Positions 11,838 through 19,688 of a DNA stretch of 36,684 nt are shown here, piece by piece (positions within the stretch are counted from its first letter, which is position 1; each line of letters opens with the position of its first letter). A program made the translations under genes and the position numbers. Location of the stretch: positions 1-36,684 of IMG/VR virus record IMGVR_UViG_3300046820_000391. One strand, given 5' to 3'. The notes under the pieces were generated by a model. That model was not told where the DNA came from. It searched no databases and saw nothing but the letters and a program-made list of their open reading frames with translations. This DNA is from a virus.

Positions 11838-11962
11838 CCGCAGATAACTGGCTTTTCTTGTTGGTCATATCAGTGTGGGTATTGACCGCATACCTGATTA
11901 CAACCGCGCCTGACATTACAGAGCAAGAGCGCAAAGAAATGGAAGAAGATTGGTGGTCGTAA
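11834..11962 (+). CDS. Small single-pass membrane protein, 42 aa
   Basis: Last gene of the rightward operon, with AAAGGAG before the ATG. A hydrophobic segment (WLFLLVISVWVLTAYLI) spans residues 6-22, followed by an acidic cytoplasm- or periplasm-facing tail (EQERKEMEEDWWS). No family recognised. It could be an early membrane-acting factor like the 37-aa protein that opens this unit. Confidence 0.6.
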   Translation: MTADNWLFLLVISVWVLTAYLITTAPDITEQERKEMEEDWWS

Positions 11963-11967
11963 AAGAA

Positions 11968-12006
11968 ATGGGCCACCCATAACGAGCGGCCCATATCTTA
12001 TTTTTT
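11968..12006. terminator. Intrinsic terminator between convergent operons
   Basis: Stem ATGGGCC (11968-11974) pairs with GGCCCAT (11988-11994) around a 13-base loop, followed by ATCTTATTTTTT (to 12006). It ends the rightward operon. The run of T overlaps the stop of the leftward gene that ends at 11998, so both operons meet here. On the minus strand there is only a short T-run (TTTCTTTT), so leftward stopping may be weaker. Confidence 0.82.
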
Positions 12007-12147
12007 GCGCTGCTTCTTTTTTGCATCCGCTGCGGTCGAAAGAGCAATGGCAACAGCCTGTTTCTGGCTCATGCTTGGATGCTTCTTCAACTCATAACCA
12101 ATGTTGCGGCTTATGGTCTTTTGGCTGTAGCCTTTTTTCAGTGGCAT
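11998..12147 (-). CDS. Small conserved phage protein, 49 aa
   Basis: Basic protein [20 protein letters not shown]... with [17 protein letters not shown], a pattern shared by short proteins in many phages (DUF6496-like, from memory). It was preferred over a longer in-frame start at 12249 because that would overlap the next gene throughout. It is the last gene of the leftward late operon. Role unknown. Confidence 0.7.
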   Translation of the reverse strand: MPLKKGYSQKTISRNIGYELKKHPSMSQKQAVAIALSTAADAKKKQRKK

Positions 12148-12148
12148 A

Positions 12149-12355
12149 TCAGCCTCCGATGATTTGCGACAGGCCAACAGCAGCGGCAGCGACAAACGCC
12201 AGCGCAGCAGCAACCGTGGCCTTCCAGCCCAGCTTATCTTCAGCAACATCTTCCATAGGAAGCAGCTTGCCAGTGGCCTTCTTGATGATGGCTTTTTCGG
12301 CTTCTTTTCTCAAAGCCTTGCCAGCTTCTTTCTTTAGCTTGCTTTTCAAATCCAT
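12149..12355 (-). CDS. Small membrane protein, lysis-module neighbour
   Basis: 68 residues from ATG 12355, which has AGGAG seven bases upstream; the ATG six bases before it is too close to that site. The N-terminal half is strongly basic and helical ([21 protein letters not shown]). The C-terminal half is one hydrophobic segment ([21 protein letters not shown]). Being next to the endolysin, it is a candidate holin or holin regulator, but a single short segment of this type is not proof. Confidence 0.6.
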   Translation of the reverse strand: MDLKSKLKKEAGKALRKEAEKAIIKKATGKLLPMEDVAEDKLGWKATVAAALAFVAAAAVGLSQIIGG

Positions 12356-12365
12356 TTTCATTCTC

Positions 12366-12977
12366 CTATAGCCAAGAAGCGTATTTCTTGGTTTTCAGTT
12401 TGCGGTCATCAAGGCCGTGCGTTCCGCCATTGATGCGCTTTGTGAGGGCAAGGATTGCAGCATCATTGATGCCTTGGTCGCAGATGCCCCACAACTTATT
12501 GCGGTCAAAGAACCATAGCGCACTTTCAATTGCCAGTTCGCCAGCCACAAGGTCAGGGTTGTCCATAACGTCAGGGCGTCCGATATAATCAGCAAACGCT
12601 TTGAAATTGTCATGGCCCGTCAATTGCAAAAATCCGCGGCCACGAAATTTGAAACCCATGCCGCTGCTTTCAGGGCCATTGCCCATGCGGTTCGCATAAA
12701 CACGGTTTGCAATCTTGGCGGGTTGACGCTCATAAGCCTTTGCTAAAGCGTCAGTCGGAAAATACTTCCCGAAGATGCCCCGCAAGCCTTTCGCGCCATA
12801 GTTAAGGTTCTCACTGGTGGCTTTCCAGTTGCCACTTTCATGGGCGCACTGTGCAAAAAAATGCGCTGCACGATTGTTGTTCAGCTTATAATAAGCCGCC
12901 GCAGCCTTCAGCGTGGCGGGGCCGAAAGCCCCGTCAGCGGGAATGCCAATTTTTTCCTGTAGTTTTATAAGGCTCAT
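12366..12977 (-). CDS. Endolysin, GH19 chitinase-like muramidase
   Basis: 203 residues from ATG 12977, which overlaps the previous stop (ATGA). Residues 1-35 resemble a small peptidoglycan-binding repeat (GIPADGAFGPATLKAAAAYY). The catalytic domain shows AHESGNWKATSENLNY (catalytic Glu in AHES), FGKYFPTD, IANRVYANRMGN and GRGFLQLTG, the hallmarks of family GH19 phage lysins. It degrades host peptidoglycan at the end of infection. No signal peptide is seen, so it needs a holin. It lies last but two in the late operon, the usual place for lysis genes here. Confidence 0.93.
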   Translation of the reverse strand: MSLIKLQEKIGIPADGAFGPATLKAAAAYYKLNNNRAAHFFAQCAHESGNWKATSENLNYGAKGLRGIFGKYFPTDALAKAYERQPAKIANRVYANRMGNGPESSGMGFKFRGRGFLQLTGHDNFKAFADYIGRPDVMDNPDLVAGELAIESALWFFDRNKLWGICDQGINDAAILALTKRINGGTHGLDDRKLKTKKYASWL

Positions 12978-13480
12978 TTCCCTGCACTCCGCCAATCTGG
13001 AAAGTCGTTTTCGTCAACAACGCCGTCACCGTTGGCATCGTAACGCATATCATTGCGATACTTTTCCCAAGGCTCCATTTCGTCATCATCATCGTCTTCT
13101 GGTTCATCAATGAACACAGTTGCCGCTGGGTCATCATAACGTGGCGCTGGTGCAACCATGTCAGGTGTAAGCGGCAGCGGGTCTGGTTCAGGCGATACAG
13201 GGGCCACAGGCTCTGGTTCAGGGTCGTTGCGGTCTTCTGGTGGTGGCGGAACCAACTCGCCCTTCATGCCCATCAGCGTGGCGTAGGAGCCAGCCACAGC
13301 GCCAACAACCGAAGTCATGACGTATGACAGCAATCCGAATACGTCTTTATTGTCGATAATCTCATTCGATATGAACAGGCCAACAATCATGGCGCAAGTG
13401 ATGGCAACAATGACAAACGCCATCGTTTTTGCCGCCAGCAGCAACGCTTTAATCCGTGCCTCCAATAATTTATCTTCCAT
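12974..13480 (-). CDS. Membrane protein with two TM segments and an EF-hand-like loop; holin candidate
   Basis: 168 residues. Two hydrophobic segments, about residues 20-38 and 47-71, are followed by a Pro/Glu/Asp-rich spacer and, near the C-terminus, DANGDGVVDEND (148-159). This fits the EF-hand calcium loop at positions 1, 3, 5, 6, 8, 9 and 12 (D, N, D, G, V, D, D). Directly before the endolysin, it is the best holin candidate by position and topology, although the long acidic tail is not usual for holins. Calcium binding is inferred from the motif alone. Ribosome site AAAGGA before ATG 13480. Confidence 0.72.
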   Translation of the reverse strand: MEDKLLEARIKALLLAAKTMAFVIVAITCAMIVGLFISNEIIDNKDVFGLLSYVMTSVVGAVAGSYATLMGMKGELVPPPPEDRNDPEPEPVAPVSPEPDPLPLTPDMVAPAPRYDDPAATVFIDEPEDDDDDEMEPWEKYRNDMRYDANGDGVVDENDFPDWRSAGK

Positions 13481-13482
13481 CC

Positions 13483-14019
13483 TTAGTCCTTTCCGTTGCC
13501 AGCCAGCGGATTTGCCAGCGTCTTTTGGATACGTTCCTTTGTTTCAGCTTCCAGTTCCTTGATGCGGCGCTGTTGCTCTTGGTCTTGCTGGCGCAACTGG
13601 TCAATGACCGCCCGTTGCATCGCCATGTTTTGTGCATCGCTACTGCGAACGCTGCTACTGACGGCATCAACAGTTTGACGGGTCGCGCCAACGCTGCTGG
13701 ATATGCTGCCAGTGAGATAGTTCAACGCTTCGCTATTGCCCTTGGTCAATCGTTCAACGCTTGTAACACGTTCATCCAGCACCGAAATGCGCCCTTCAAT
13801 ACCAGACAGGTCGGGCGGGACATACGCAGCGGTCACTTCCTGCATCGTCAGGAATTGCTGATACACTTGGAAACCAGCCCACAAGCCGCCGAGTATTGTC
13901 GAAAAAGCCGCAAAGATAATGGCAATCTTGCCGCTGCTTAGGCCACCGATGTTAAAGCTAAAGCCGTTTTCATCAAAAGATACCTTGGGTTCTTCTTTTT
14001 CATCATTTGTATTGGGCAT
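13483..14019 (-). CDS. Membrane-anchored coiled-coil protein (spanin-like topology)
   Basis: 178 residues from ATG 14019 (GGAG seven bases upstream). A short polar N-terminus is followed by one membrane segment (IAIIFAAFSTILGGLWAGFQVY, about 33-54), and the rest is a long coiled coil (ISVLDERVTSVERL ... QDQEQQRRIKELEAETKERIQ). This topology is that of an inner-membrane spanin (Rz-like), and the position near the endolysin agrees. No nested Rz1-like lipoprotein was found, so spanin is a suggestion only. Confidence 0.65.
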   Translation of the reverse strand: MPNTNDEKEEPKVSFDENGFSFNIGGLSSGKIAIIFAAFSTILGGLWAGFQVYQQFLTMQEVTAAYVPPDLSGIEGRISVLDERVTSVERLTKGNSEALNYLTGSISSSVGATRQTVDAVSSSVRSSDAQNMAMQRAVIDQLRQQDQEQQRRIKELEAETKERIQKTLANPLAGNGKD

Positions 14020-15478
14020 CGACAATCTCCCGCCATTTGGCGTCGTTGGTTTGGTTCATCCGATACATCTCAAAGTCAGCGTCACGCAGCCTTCTGTTGC
14101 GGTATATATCACGCACAACGTAAAAGTCAGCCCTGTCAGATAATGCCACCTGTCGGTAAGCATTGAACGCAGGAACCGAACCCATTTCGGCAATCGTATC
14201 TGACTGCCCTTCGGCCATTTCATTGTTTGATTGGTCAGCCGATGCGGTGGGCGATGCAGCAACAGGACGGCCCCCCATGTTGTTCAGCACCTCAAAGTTG
14301 CTTGTGACCGACATGGGGCTGCTAAACGAAACGGCGGCATCCACGCCAGAACCAGAACCGCTGGCGGCATTGCTTATGGATGCGCTTGCCGATGCTTCAA
14401 ACCTGACTTGCACTGATGCAACATTTTGGATGCCTCCTGCGCCATCCTCAAAGGTCGCTGAAGCCTGTTGCGACATATCCTGCTCTAAACTACCACTCGC
14501 CAAATCTTGCGCCTGTGAAGCGTTTTCTGGGCCTGTGGCGGAAAGCGCAGCCACTTGGTCGGGCGACAATCGTTCCGCTTCGGCTTTTTCGGCCACCGCA
14601 GCCCGTTCAACGGCAACTTCGACCGCTGCGTCAACCGATGCTTCAACGGATGCATTTGCTGTTTCCAATGCCTCTTGCGCGGTTTCAATCACTTGCTCAA
14701 TTTCGGCAATATCTTCAATCAGCACTTCTTCTTGCGTTTCTTCCATCGCAGCTTGCTCGACCGAAGCTACAGCAGCTTCCAGTGCGCTTTCCGTCGGGTC
14801 AGGTGCGCCGACATCAACAGCGACTGAAACTGGTGGGCATGATGGGTGCTGCGGTGTGGCGTTGCAGTCAATTGCCACTTCGTCAGGGATTGGCGAACCA
14901 TAGGTCAACAGACCCGATTGGTTTTGCAGGAATTGCGGGTTGCGCCCGTAAAAAAGCGGCACATTGTCATCCGCTTCAGGCCCAGTGATACCAGCCGTAA
15001 AATCGCGCCAACCGGATGCAGACAAAGACCCGTAGTTGAATTGGATGTTGCCGTTGCTGAACAGGCCAATTTCAAACGTGTTGGAATTGTTCGTGCCGTA
15101 TTCCTGCACGTTATACCAACCGAATAATGCTACCCCATCGCTGACGCGATAGTAAGGGTTGCCAGTGAAGCTGATAAGGTCTGACCAGTATGCGTAAATC
15201 GTGTTGCGCTGGGCCTGTTCAATCGGTTGACCATTGCAGCACAGGTTTGCTGGGCTTTGGAACGATACAAAGCCGTTGCTCGACACCCAAACGTCTGTGA
15301 ACGTCTGCCCCCAGTATTCAAACTCAAACCCAAGGGCCACTTGCCGTGTGTTGTCATCGCCAAGGTTTAATGGCGTCATGGTCGTAGGAGCGCCGTTGAT
15401 TTGCGGAGGGATTAGGGCAGCCTCGTAGGTCTGCGCCCACACAGGTGTCGCGCAAGTCAGCAGGAAAGCCACCCGCAA
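14003..15478 (-). CDS. Exported protein with NIDO-like beta domain and Ala/Glu coiled region
   Basis: About 490 residues. The start is uncertain: the TTG at 15478 gives MRVAFLLTCATPVWAQ, a short signal peptide with cleavage near VWA/Q. An ATT at 15493 would give MKTYALRVAF, a more usual signal peptide, but its AAGG site is too close. The mature N-terminal domain has GFEFEYWGQTFTDVWVSSNG, IYAYWSDLI and NTFEIGLFSNGNIQFNYG, resembling nidogen-like beta domains in secreted proteins. It continues with an acidic Ala/Glu-rich helical part (about 250-340) and Ser/Ala-rich and Arg-rich ends. It is presumably exported or virion-associated; role unknown. Confidence 0.7.
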   Translation of the reverse strand: MRVAFLLTCATPVWAQTYEAALIPPQINGAPTTMTPLNLGDDNTRQVALGFEFEYWGQTFTDVWVSSNGFVSFQSPANLCCNGQPIEQAQRNTIYAYWSDLISFTGNPYYRVSDGVALFGWYNVQEYGTNNSNTFEIGLFSNGNIQFNYGSLSASGWRDFTAGITGPEADDNVPLFYGRNPQFLQNQSGLLTYGSPIPDEVAIDCNATPQHPSCPPVSVAVDVGAPDPTESALEAAVASVEQAAMEETQEEVLIEDIAEIEQVIETAQEALETANASVEASVDAAVEVAVERAAVAEKAEAERLSPDQVAALSATGPENASQAQDLASGSLEQDMSQQASATFEDGAGGIQNVASVQVRFEASASASISNAASGSGSGVDAAVSFSSPMSVTSNFEVLNNMGGRPVAASPTASADQSNNEMAEGQSDTIAEMGSVPAFNAYRQVALSDRADFYVVRDIYRNRRLRDADFEMYRMNQTNDAKWREIVDAQYK

Positions 15479-15488
15479 AGCGTATGTT

Positions 15489-16325
15489 TTAATCCTTAAC
15501 AGGGCGAAGCTCGACGTTTTCAGTCCAAGCGGCACGGGCTTCCTCGCCAATCAACCCCAAGAATGGGCAGGGTGTTCCGGCCATCTCCATTGCCCTAAAG
15601 ACGCGAAAGTCTTGGCATAGGAGGCTCACAGCGGCAACGCGCATACCCATATCGTAAAGCGTCTTGGATAGCTTCATACGTTCGCAGTTTTGGTCACGCA
15701 CAGTGCGGCCAGCCGACAGGCCAATGATTTGCGTCTGCACAGCGCCCGATTGCCCCGTGGTGCAAAGGTCTTGGCTGTATGACATCATCGACGGCGCGAT
15801 GGCGCTTGGTGGCGGCGACTTGATGTTCTGGTCGATAATCTGGCGATTGACGCTTTCACTGTAACTCTTGCTGTCGCTGACGTTGACGTTGTTGTTTTGG
15901 TTTACGTTGTTGGATGTCTGATTGATGGTGTCGGTGTTGTTGCTAGTGACGTTGCTGTTGACCGTCTGATTTACCGTGCTGTTGCTAACGTCGGTGTTGA
16001 AATTGCGATTGGTCGCGTCGGATGTGTTGACGTTCGTATTCTGATTGATATTGGTCATCGTGCCAGAATTGATATTGTTATTTGTGTTTACCGATGTGCT
16101 GGTGCTGACATTGACGTTGTTGTTGGTGTTGGTGTTTGCCGATGTGCTGGTCGAAGTGTTGTTATTGTTATTCGTGTTGGTGCTGGTGGACGTATTGTTG
16201 TTGTCCGATGTGCTGGTCGTGGTCGTGGTATAGACGTATTCCGTTGGCGCAACAGATACAGCCTGTGCCAGCACCATCGACGATGATGCAATTAACGCGA
16301 TAAGAGCCAGCACAAATTTTTTCAT
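15489..16325 (-). CDS. Exported protein with long Asn/Thr/Ser low-complexity region
   Basis: 278 residues. Signal peptide MKKFVLALIALIASSSMVLAQ, then about 120 residues made almost only of Asn, Thr, Ser and Val (residues 33-156). The C-terminal domain carries Cys residues (DLCTTGQSG, DQNCERMKL, LLCQDFRVF, GTPCPFLG), which could form disulfides. I recall this C-terminal domain from proteins of marine and freshwater phages, where it is a suspected structural or envelope-acting protein. The gene overlaps the next by ATGA and may overlap the following one as well. Function unknown. Confidence 0.75.
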   Translation of the reverse strand: MKKFVLALIALIASSSMVLAQAVSVAPTEYVYTTTTTSTSDNNNTSTSTNTNNNNNTSTSTSANTNTNNNVNVSTSTSVNTNNNINSGTMTNINQNTNVNTSDATNRNFNTDVSNSTVNQTVNSNVTSNNTDTINQTSNNVNQNNNVNVSDSKSYSESVNRQIIDQNIKSPPPSAIAPSMMSYSQDLCTTGQSGAVQTQIIGLSAGRTVRDQNCERMKLSKTLYDMGMRVAAVSLLCQDFRVFRAMEMAGTPCPFLGLIGEEARAAWTENVELRPVKD

Positions 16326-16537
16326 GGTCGGTCAGCCTTGTTGTCAAGTTTGTCTTCGATACGACGAAGGTGCATCATCACTTCGTCAAACTTCTTGTCG
16401 ATGCCGTTGAACCGCTCTTCGCCAAAGCCAAGGCGCGCCTCCATGAGGGTGAGCCTGTTGTTGAGGTTGACCCAGACCGTTATCAGGCCTCCGATGAAGC
16501 CGAGAATGGTAATTATGGTGTTGGCGTCGATGTCCAT
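16322..16537 (-). CDS. Single-pass membrane protein with coiled coil, 71 aa
   Basis: Start ATG 16537 overlaps the upstream TAA (TAATG). One N-terminal membrane segment (TIITILGFIGGLITVWVNL) is followed by a heptad-rich helix (IDKKFDEVMMHLRRIEDKLDNK). This layout resembles XhlA-type lysis accessory proteins. An accessory holin role is possible, not shown. It separates the tail genes from the exported-protein genes. Confidence 0.65.
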   Translation of the reverse strand: MDIDANTIITILGFIGGLITVWVNLNNRLTLMEARLGFGEERFNGIDKKFDEVMMHLRRIEDKLDNKADRP

Positions 16538-17022
16538 TAGCTTGTTTCCGTCAACTGTGTGAAGACTGTGCAATTAGGGCCATATACAACATTGCTGGCG
16601 CTATCGGTTACACGGCAGCGATATACGCCTGTGGCCTCGACAGTCTGGCCAACCGATACCGTCATATTCTTGCTGAATGTGGTGCTGTTTGATGTGCTTG
16701 TATTTGGCGAAAATGTGTCGCCACTGACATATTCCCACAGATACGAATAAGGCGATGTGCCGCCAGATGGCGTAACAGATGCCGCAGACGTAGTGACTGT
16801 TTTAGAACCAGCGCCCAACCGAGTATCCGAACCAGATACGCTTGTGCTTCCAGTGGCGCTAAAGCTGCTTTTGCCACGAAGGTTGTTCATGGATATTGTG
16901 CCAGACGGAACGCCAGCCAGTGTGCGGACGGCAGTTTCGTTCAGCGAAATCGTCGCCGTTGCTGACCTACCAAGTTCCGTATTCACTTGGCCCATAGTGA
17001 TTGTTCCGGTTGGCAGTGTCAT
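16537..17022 (-). CDS. Virion-associated protein with C-terminal Ig-like domain
   Basis: 161 residues. N-terminal MTLPTGTITMGQVNTELG and AVRTLAGVPSGTISMNNLRG recur in phage minor structural proteins. The second half, a Ser/Thr-rich segment ending in YLWEYVSGDTF and GVYRCRVTDSAS, is the pattern of an Ig-like beta sandwich (Trp and Cys/Tyr core). Such domains often decorate tails and help adsorption to carbohydrates. It directly follows the S74 fibre gene. Confidence 0.75.
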   Translation of the reverse strand: MTLPTGTITMGQVNTELGRSATATISLNETAVRTLAGVPSGTISMNNLRGKSSFSATGSTSVSGSDTRLGAGSKTVTTSAASVTPSGGTSPYSYLWEYVSGDTFSPNTSTSNSTTFSKNMTVSVGQTVEATGVYRCRVTDSASNVVYGPNCTVFTQLTETS

Positions 17023-17024
17023 GG

Positions 17025-18188
17025 TCAGCCAGCTTTCTTCAGGGCTTCAACTTCAGCCTTCAATTCAGCGATTGCAGCAAATGCCACGGCGACCAGTTTT
17101 TCATAATCAACCGCCAGTGTGCCATTTTCGCGGGTGCGGACAGCAAGCGGGAATACAGCCTCTACGTCTTGCGCGATGACACCGAAGTCGCTCTTGCGAA
17201 TGAAATAACCATCCTCGCCGCCGTTTTCCGCGATGTAGGCATCCGTCCAATCAAAGGTCTTGCCACCGATTGCCGATGCGACATCAACAGCGCCTAAAAT
17301 CGGCTGCACGTTTTCCTTAAACTGGATGTCAGATGTGGCATAAGCGGTCACGTTGCCCGTTGCCGAAATCGCGCCGTTCACTGTCAGGCCAGCCATTGTG
17401 TAGCTGTTGGCAGTGTTCAAGGCATTGGCTGTTGAGGCAGTTGTTGCGCTGTTGGCTGTTGATGCCGTTGTTGCGCTACCAGCCGTCGTTGCAGTGGTCG
17501 CAGTTGCAGCGTTGCCGCTGATGCTGATGCCCCATGTGCCTGTCGCGCCAGTTCCTGACGTAGTGACGCCACCCAAAGCCGAAAGTGCTGCGCTGCCCGA
17601 AGTTGCGCCAGTGCCGCCGTTGGCGATGGGGAGTGTTCCAGATACCTGTGTGGTCAGGCTGACACCCGACAATGTGCCACCAAGGGTAAGGTTACCGCTT
17701 GAAGTCACTGTGCCGCTTAGGGTGATGCCATTGACCGAACCCGTGCCGCCAACAGAACTAACAGTTCCGCTGCTTGTGCCGACTGCAACGCCATTAACAA
17801 ACAGGCCAGCAGCGTTGATTGTTCCAGAGCCTTTAGCGCCACCCGTAGGAGCGCCGACCTGCAATCCAGCAGCGGGTGATAATGATGTGATGTCAGTATT
17901 TGCCCCCGATGCAGCCGCGCTTAAATTCGACCGCGCCGCAGCCGCCGTTGTTCCACCTGTCCCGCCATTGGCAACAGCCACAGTGCCGCTGACATTGTTC
18001 GCGGTGATGTTCCAACTGCCAGAAGCATTCGCGCCATCTGCACGGGCAACAGGACGGCCACCGACTGTCGCACCATCATGAACGCGCAAAGCAGAATTGG
18101 TTGTATCAACAGTGACTTCACCAACGACGCCAGTGAAGCTTGCGTGTTCCGTTGCGGTTCCGCGCCGCATTTTGACTTGCTTACTCAT
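17025..18188 (-). CDS. Tail fibre with C-terminal S74 intramolecular chaperone
   Basis: 387 residues. Residues 1-280 are Gly/Thr/Ser/Ala repeats (SVGGTGSVNGITLSGTVTSS, GTLPIANGGTGATSG, NSATTASTANA) typical of trimeric beta-structured fibres. The last 105 residues start at SDIQFKENV (Ser near 286, Lys near 291), the Ser-Lys entry of the Peptidase_S74 chaperone that trimerises the fibre and then cuts itself off; a GVIAQDVEAVFP core and a coiled-coil end (IAELKAEVEALKK) follow. It is a likely receptor-binding fibre. Repeats are shared with the fibre gene at 31657-34410. ATG overlaps the previous stop by 8 bases. Confidence 0.9.
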   Translation of the reverse strand: MSKQVKMRRGTATEHASFTGVVGEVTVDTTNSALRVHDGATVGGRPVARADGANASGSWNITANNVSGTVAVANGGTGGTTAAAARSNLSAAASGANTDITSLSPAAGLQVGAPTGGAKGSGTINAAGLFVNGVAVGTSSGTVSSVGGTGSVNGITLSGTVTSSGNLTLGGTLSGVSLTTQVSGTLPIANGGTGATSGSAALSALGGVTTSGTGATGTWGISISGNAATATTATTAGSATTASTANSATTASTANALNTANSYTMAGLTVNGAISATGNVTAYATSDIQFKENVQPILGAVDVASAIGGKTFDWTDAYIAENGGEDGYFIRKSDFGVIAQDVEAVFPLAVRTRENGTLAVDYEKLVAVAFAAIAELKAEVEALKKAG

Positions 18189-18789
18189 TTATAAATCCCC
18201 AATCGTCTTGCTCATCATATACAACGTCGATGCCATTCCAGTCTTCGTAACCGCTTGAAAAAGAACCAACATAATCAGCAAAGTTTTGCATAGTTATGGA
18301 AAAGGAACGTGCGCTGCCGTAAAATGCGTTGGCCTTGCTTTCAAAAACTATCTGGCCGTCGTTGCGTAACGGGGTCGGCGCGATGGTCGAAACGACAGGA
18401 CGGGTCGGGTCAACAACTTCGGGAGCCGATGGGTCTTCAACTGTATCAATCCATTCGCCAACCGTATTTGCATCAGGAACGAACGCCACCATGCTTGCAA
18501 GCAAATCGTCGATAGCATCAGCCAAAACGCTGCCAGTAAGCGTGATTGTCGATGGCGCAGCATTGATGAAATGGGTGATGGCGACAGGTGCGCTGCCAGT
18601 GATTGCCGACAAGTTACCCCATTCAAACGGGTCGAATTTAGCTGTGTTGAGATAGGTCGATATGGCGTTGCATTCGTCCGTGAAATCAATTTGGGCATCT
18701 AAAAAATCGAGGCTTTCGGTGACAAAGTTGTCAGGGTCACCCAATCTTGAAGGCGCAGACGGCAGCGTTGTAATCGCGGGATATGGCAT
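18181..18789 (-). CDS. Tail-associated structural protein, 202 aa
   Basis: Sits between the distal tail protein and the fibre gene and overlaps both (TAATG at start, 8 bases at stop). Sequence opens with MPYPAITTLPSAPSRLGDPDNFVTE, a pattern I recall in phage tail proteins. No catalytic or metal motif is visible. Probably a tail-tip or fibre-attachment protein by position. Confidence 0.68.
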   Translation of the reverse strand: MPYPAITTLPSAPSRLGDPDNFVTESLDFLDAQIDFTDECNAISTYLNTAKFDPFEWGNLSAITGSAPVAITHFINAAPSTITLTGSVLADAIDDLLASMVAFVPDANTVGEWIDTVEDPSAPEVVDPTRPVVSTIAPTPLRNDGQIVFESKANAFYGSARSFSITMQNFADYVGSFSSGYEDWNGIDVVYDEQDDWGFINE

Positions 18790-19688
18790 TAAATCAACCC
18801 CTCAACCGAAAGTGAACACTCCGAAATAGAAGGATTAGATAGCACAACACTGAAGTCGCGGTAATACCCTAAAACGATGGTTTCGCTCCGATTTGGGTCA
18901 CCAATGTAAACGGCTGGCGTCGAACGTATAGAGGCCAAGAATTTGTTAAATTGCCCGACCTGTGTGGTTTCAACCGTTACGTCATAATCTGCACGTTTAC
19001 TGTAGGCTCTTGGCGTGATGGTGACGTTGCCAAAGTCATCAATCGTTTTGACCGAATAATCCTTGATGCCCACAGCCGTGCCGAAGTTCGTGACAGCCAG
19101 CGTAGATTTTTGACCGATAATCATTTCGCCGCAAGTCGCCGTGCCGCCGCCAGCATCAATGATAAGCTGGAATGATGCGCCGGAATAATTCGGGATGTCG
19201 ATGAAGGCCAATTCCGTCGCGCCTGTTTCGGCTATCGGCAGGAAGTAATAGCTGAAATAGCTGGTCAGCCCGCTGTAATCTGTCAGGCTGATTGTTTCAT
19301 CATAAACGATGGTATCGTCAGATGTGCGGACGATTAGCTGGGCAGTGGCTCCGTCAACGTCAAACAGCACGACAGAGTTACAAACCGTGGTCGGGGTGAT
19401 GGTAACATCAATGCTGCCAGAATTGGTGGTGGCAGAGCCGACAGATATGTCGAACATCTTGTATCGGTTCGTGGCGCTGACAAAGAGCCACGTTGCAGGA
19501 ACCGCAGCCGCGCCGATGTCAGGCCTGTCTACAGTGGCCGATGTGACCACCTCATAGATTTTGTGGTCATAGATGCGGCGGTCACCCAGCACATAGGTTC
19601 CAGCCGTCCATGCAGGGTAATCGGTTTCGGCAACATTGCTGCTGGTTAAGGTCGCAGCCGTGACATCCGCTGGCTTAATAATAATCAC
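18789..19688 (-). CDS. Distal tail/tail-tip structural protein, 299 aa
   Basis: Starts at GTG 19688, overlapping the end of the tape-measure gene by 14 bases. The beta-rich sequence (MIIIKPADVTAATLTSS; AGTYVLGDRRIYDHKIYEVV; FVSATNRYKMFD; SISECSLSVEGLI) matches tail proteins that follow the tape measure in many siphoviruses. The YVLGDRRIYDHKIYEV segment resembles a small carbohydrate-binding module. It probably forms part of the distal tail complex. Confidence 0.75.
   Translation of the reverse strand: MIIIKPADVTAATLTSSNVAETDYPAWTAGTYVLGDRRIYDHKIYEVVTSATVDRPDIGAAAVPATWLFVSATNRYKMFDISVGSATTNSGSIDVTITPTTVCNSVVLFDVDGATAQLIVRTSDDTIVYDETISLTDYSGLTSYFSYYFLPIAETGATELAFIDIPNYSGASFQLIIDAGGGTATCGEMIIGQKSTLAVTNFGTAVGIKDYSVKTIDDFGNVTITPRAYSKRADYDVTVETTQVGQFNKFLASIRSTPAVYIGDPNRSETIVLGYYRDFSVVLSNPSISECSLSVEGLI

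Noticed and set aside
15860-16230. GTT/GTG-rich tract suspected to be a CRISPR array or satellite
   Set aside because: There are no repeat-spacer units; it is in frame and codes the Asn/Thr/Ser-rich part of a protein with a signal peptide.
14163-18081. Rightward open frames opposite the NIDO-like and S74 fibre genes
   Set aside because: Low-complexity shadows of Ser/Ala/Thr/Gly codons; no ribosome sites and wrong direction for the late operon.
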